NCBI GenBank assembly: GCA_018268075.1
Contig: JAFDXH010000290.1
Coordinates: 1-34,963 of the forward strand
DNA from: Bacteroidota bacterium
GTDB taxonomy: Bacteria > Bacteroidota > Bacteroidia > Chitinophagales > Chitinophagaceae
Length of the DNA stretch: 34,963 nt
Reading direction: 5' to 3'
How positions within the stretch are numbered: position 1 is the stretch's first letter; each line of letters starts with the position of its first letter. The notes below the pieces were generated by a model. That model saw nothing but the letters and a program-made list of their open reading frames with translations. It searched no databases and was not told the origin of the DNA. Below, piece after piece: positions 33,555 through 34,963 of this stretch. Made by a program: the position numbers and the translations under genes.

Positions 33555-33562
33555 TATCTTTG
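33555..33562 (+). promoter_or_regulatory. Candidate -7 element of the DUF4160 gene
   Basis: TATCTTTG fits TAnnTTTG and lies 17 bases before the ATG at 33580. A GAGAGG purine run stands directly before the ATG, which would make a good Shine-Dalgarno site; such sites are not the rule in this phylum. Confidence 0.4.
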
Positions 33563-33579
33563 ATAAGCAAAGCGAGAGG

Positions 33580-33816
33580 ATGCCGACAGTATTTACTATA
33601 TGGGGTTTCAGGTTTTTCTTTTACGCTGATGAGCATTTACCCATTCATATACACGTAGAGAAGGGCGGCGCAAGAGCTAAGTATAATGTCGTCCCGGTAA
33701 TTGAACTTGTTGAAAACAGGGGTTTTAAGAACACTGAATTAAAAAAGATAGAATCTGTGGTTGAGGCATACAAGGAATTAATTATAGACAATTGGAAGTC
33801 TTTCCACGGGGAATAA
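33580..33816 (+). CDS. DUF4160 small protein
   Basis: 78 residues, full length for DUF4160. Motifs are FTIWGFRFFFYADEHLPIHI followed by HVEKGGARAKYNV, and the C-terminal YKELIIDNWKSFHG. DUF4160 genes are regularly paired with DUF2442 genes, as here (15 bp apart), in a layout like that of toxin-antitoxin modules. The activity of the protein is not established. The conserved HIHV histidines might be functional. It lies inside the segment bounded by the 43-bp repeats. Confidence 0.85.
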   Translation: MPTVFTIWGFRFFFYADEHLPIHIHVEKGGARAKYNVVPVIELVENRGFKNTELKKIESVVEAYKELIIDNWKSFHGE

Positions 33817-33831
33817 TAAAATATTTGAATT

Positions 33832-34254
33832 ATGGAAAAGATAGCAAAGGTCTGGTTTGATAAGAACCGGATATACATTGAAACGGATAAAGACACTACT
33901 TACAACCGTCCGTTAGAAGCGTTTCCGCGCCTGCTGGAAGCCACTCCTCAGCAACGCAAAAACTATAAGATTGGTAATTTTGGCGATGACATTCGCTGGG
34001 CAGAAGTGGACGAGGATATTCACATCAGCAGTTTTTTTACGAAAAATGAACCAAAACCCGAGAACCCCATTGCTCAACTATTCGGGCATTTTCCTGAATT
34101 GAATGTGTCGCAGGTGGCGCAGAGCATAGGCATTAATAAGTCGCTAATGAGCCAATATATATATGGCATTAAAAAACCCAGCCATGAACGTAAAAAGCAA
34201 ATAGAAAAAGCACTGCACAGCTTGGGAAAGGAATTATTGGGTGTGGAACTTTGA
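33832..34254 (+). CDS. DUF2442-HTH protein, partner of DUF4160
   Basis: 140 residues. The N-terminal half, about 1-75, is DUF2442 (KVWFDKNRIYIETDKDTTYN, RPLEAFPRLLEATPQQRKNY, DIRWAEVDEDIHI). The C-terminal half is a Cro/CI-like helix-turn-helix (NVSQVAQSIGINKSLMSQYI, YGIKKPSHERKKQIEKAL). The fusion suggests a DNA-binding partner that could control its own operon and neutralise or cooperate with the DUF4160 protein. It starts 15 bp after that gene. Toxin-antitoxin function is an inference from gene order and domain type. Confidence 0.85.
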   Translation: MEKIAKVWFDKNRIYIETDKDTTYNRPLEAFPRLLEATPQQRKNYKIGNFGDDIRWAEVDEDIHISSFFTKNEPKPENPIAQLFGHFPELNVSQVAQSIGINKSLMSQYIYGIKKPSHERKKQIEKALHSLGKELLGVEL

Positions 34255-34306
34255 TAAGTTTTGCCTTTTTTCTCAGCACCGGTAAACGCCGGAATATACA
34301 TAAGGC

Positions 34307-34489
34307 TTATCTTCTCTTCCAAGGCGACAACAGCATCCGGATTACAGATACGTTATTGCTTTCCAGTACGGGTATTTCCAGTACTATGCCGCCTTTGAGC
34401 CTTTCGGTAATGGGCATCTGAGTGTTGGCATTTATTATGCGTGGGGCTTCACCGGTGGGTTGTGATATGCTTTCAAGATTATTATTAAC
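34307..34489 (-). other. Unassigned 60-codon open frame between the pair and copy 2 of the repeat
   Basis: The minus strand is open from 34489 (after a TAA) to a TAA at 34307-34309. It begins in the repeat with NLESISQPTGEAPRIINANT and continues PITERLKGGIVLEIPVLESN. The repeat copy near 33400 gives the same opening, LESISQPT, in the corresponding frame, then stops. No start codon lies near the beginning of the frame and I know no matching family. Other frames here are also open for 40-50 codons, so coding status is uncertain. Confidence 0.25.
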
Positions 34490-34500
34490 TTAGTTCTTTC
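34458..34500. repeat. 43-bp direct near-repeat, copy 2
   Basis: Matches 33372-33414 at 40 of 43 positions. Its right end touches the stop codon of the nucleotidyltransferase-like frame (34500-34502). Confidence 0.75.
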
Positions 34501-34963
34501 TATATTTTTTGCAATTCTTCTATGTCTGCTTTGTCTTTTGCCCTATCCGATGTGCGCTTTGAAAGTGTAAGTTGGTTGTAATGTGTTACGGGTATTTGGC
34601 TGTTTTCGAGCCGAAAATAAACTGCTTCTTTATAGGCATCTTTAAATTTTACATTACTTACTATAGTAACAAAATCAATTCTACGCGGCTCTTTGCCATA
34701 ATAAAATACATTTTGAGGTTTAGTAAAATCAATATTTCTGAATATATCAAGGCTTTCTTCGTCAATGCCAAAATCACTTAATGCTTTTTCCAGATTGGCT
34801 TTGTTATCGTTTCCTAAATCTAACCATATACCCATATCACTTTTATATAGAAGCGTATTTGAAGCAGATGGGGTAGGCCTGACATTTCTAAATATTGCAG
34901 CCAATCTGATTTTATAAAAAAGAGCCTTACTAATCTTTTTTATCAGTGGCAAGCGCCAACGTA
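34500..34963 (-). CDS. Nucleotidyltransferase-like protein (DUF6036-type), damaged or partial
   Basis: The frame is open from the window edge to a TAG at 34500-34502. The C-terminal 110 residues look like a DUF6036/MNT-type nucleotidyltransferase: SDMGIWLDLGNDNKANLEKA, RRIDFVTIVSNVKFKDAYKE, then the closing RTSDRAKDKADIEELQKI. In intact members the first motif is preceded by a VGGxAxxxHG segment that holds the nucleotide-binding GS/GG turn. Here the preceding residues (IFRNVRPTPSASNTLLYK) show no trace of it, so the N-terminus seems lost or replaced. TTG at 34952 is a weak start. Relatives are toxins in MNT-HEPN-like or AbiE-like modules. Confidence 0.5.
   Translation of the reverse strand, partial: RWRLPLIKKISKALFYKIRLAAIFRNVRPTPSASNTLLYKSDMGIWLDLGNDNKANLEKALSDFGIDEESLDIFRNIDFTKPQNVFYYGKEPRRIDFVTIVSNVKFKDAYKEAVYFRLENSQIPVTHYNQLTLSKRTSDRAKDKADIEELQKI

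Noticed and set aside
1-34963. CRISPR array, rRNA genes or intact insertion sequence
   Set aside because: I saw no regularly spaced direct repeats, no rRNA sequence and no transposase frame with terminal inverted repeats.

Overview
The window looks like chromosome of a low-GC Bacteroidota, most likely a Chitinophagaceae-type member. The evidence is type IX secretion sorting domains, many SPII lipoproteins, DUF3078, GIN-domain and S9 proteins, TAnnTTTG-type -7 promoter elements and AT-rich intergenic DNA. Family assignments come from reading the translations; no search was run.

Bases 1-3400 hold a copper nitrite-reduction cluster: the end of an alginate-export-type porin, nirK with all copper ligands, a nirV-like FGE/SUMF1-domain gene, and a SCO1/SenC copper chaperone that overlaps nirV. 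Bases 3400-5850 contain no intact gene. They carry minus-strand ruins of a type I restriction-modification locus in the order hsdM tail, broken BRO-family antirepressor gene, hsdS tail.

Bases 5850-18360 are mostly housekeeping: glycine-zipper lipoprotein, old yellow enzyme, tRNA-Arg(CCT), TPR protein, Ig-like lipoprotein, recR, pdxA, a WecA/TagO-type transferase, frr, a sterol-desaturase-family protein, PPK2, mscL, a DUF3078 protein and scpA.

Bases 18420-23200 form a nitric-oxide/Fe-S repair locus. A perfect 26-bp palindrome overlaps the promoter of a RIC di-iron repair protein that carries two extra DUF2249 domains. After a terminator comes a tightly overlapped run: lipoprotein, DUF1858-DUF2249 protein, NnrS-like membrane protein, SufT/MIP18-type factor, and an Rrf2 regulator with NsrR-like cysteines. 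The NO made by NirK at the left end and the repair genes here make biological sense together, although they lie 15 kb apart.

Bases 23265-33305 contain a small EamA transporter, a secreted unknown, a rhodanese-like lipoprotein, three tandem paralogous T9SS-exported esterases, a GIN-domain lipoprotein and a large S9 peptidase. Bases 33306-34963 are accessory DNA. A DUF4160 plus DUF2442-HTH gene pair sits between two copies of a 43-bp near-repeat, with a truncated nucleotidyltransferase-like gene at the edge.
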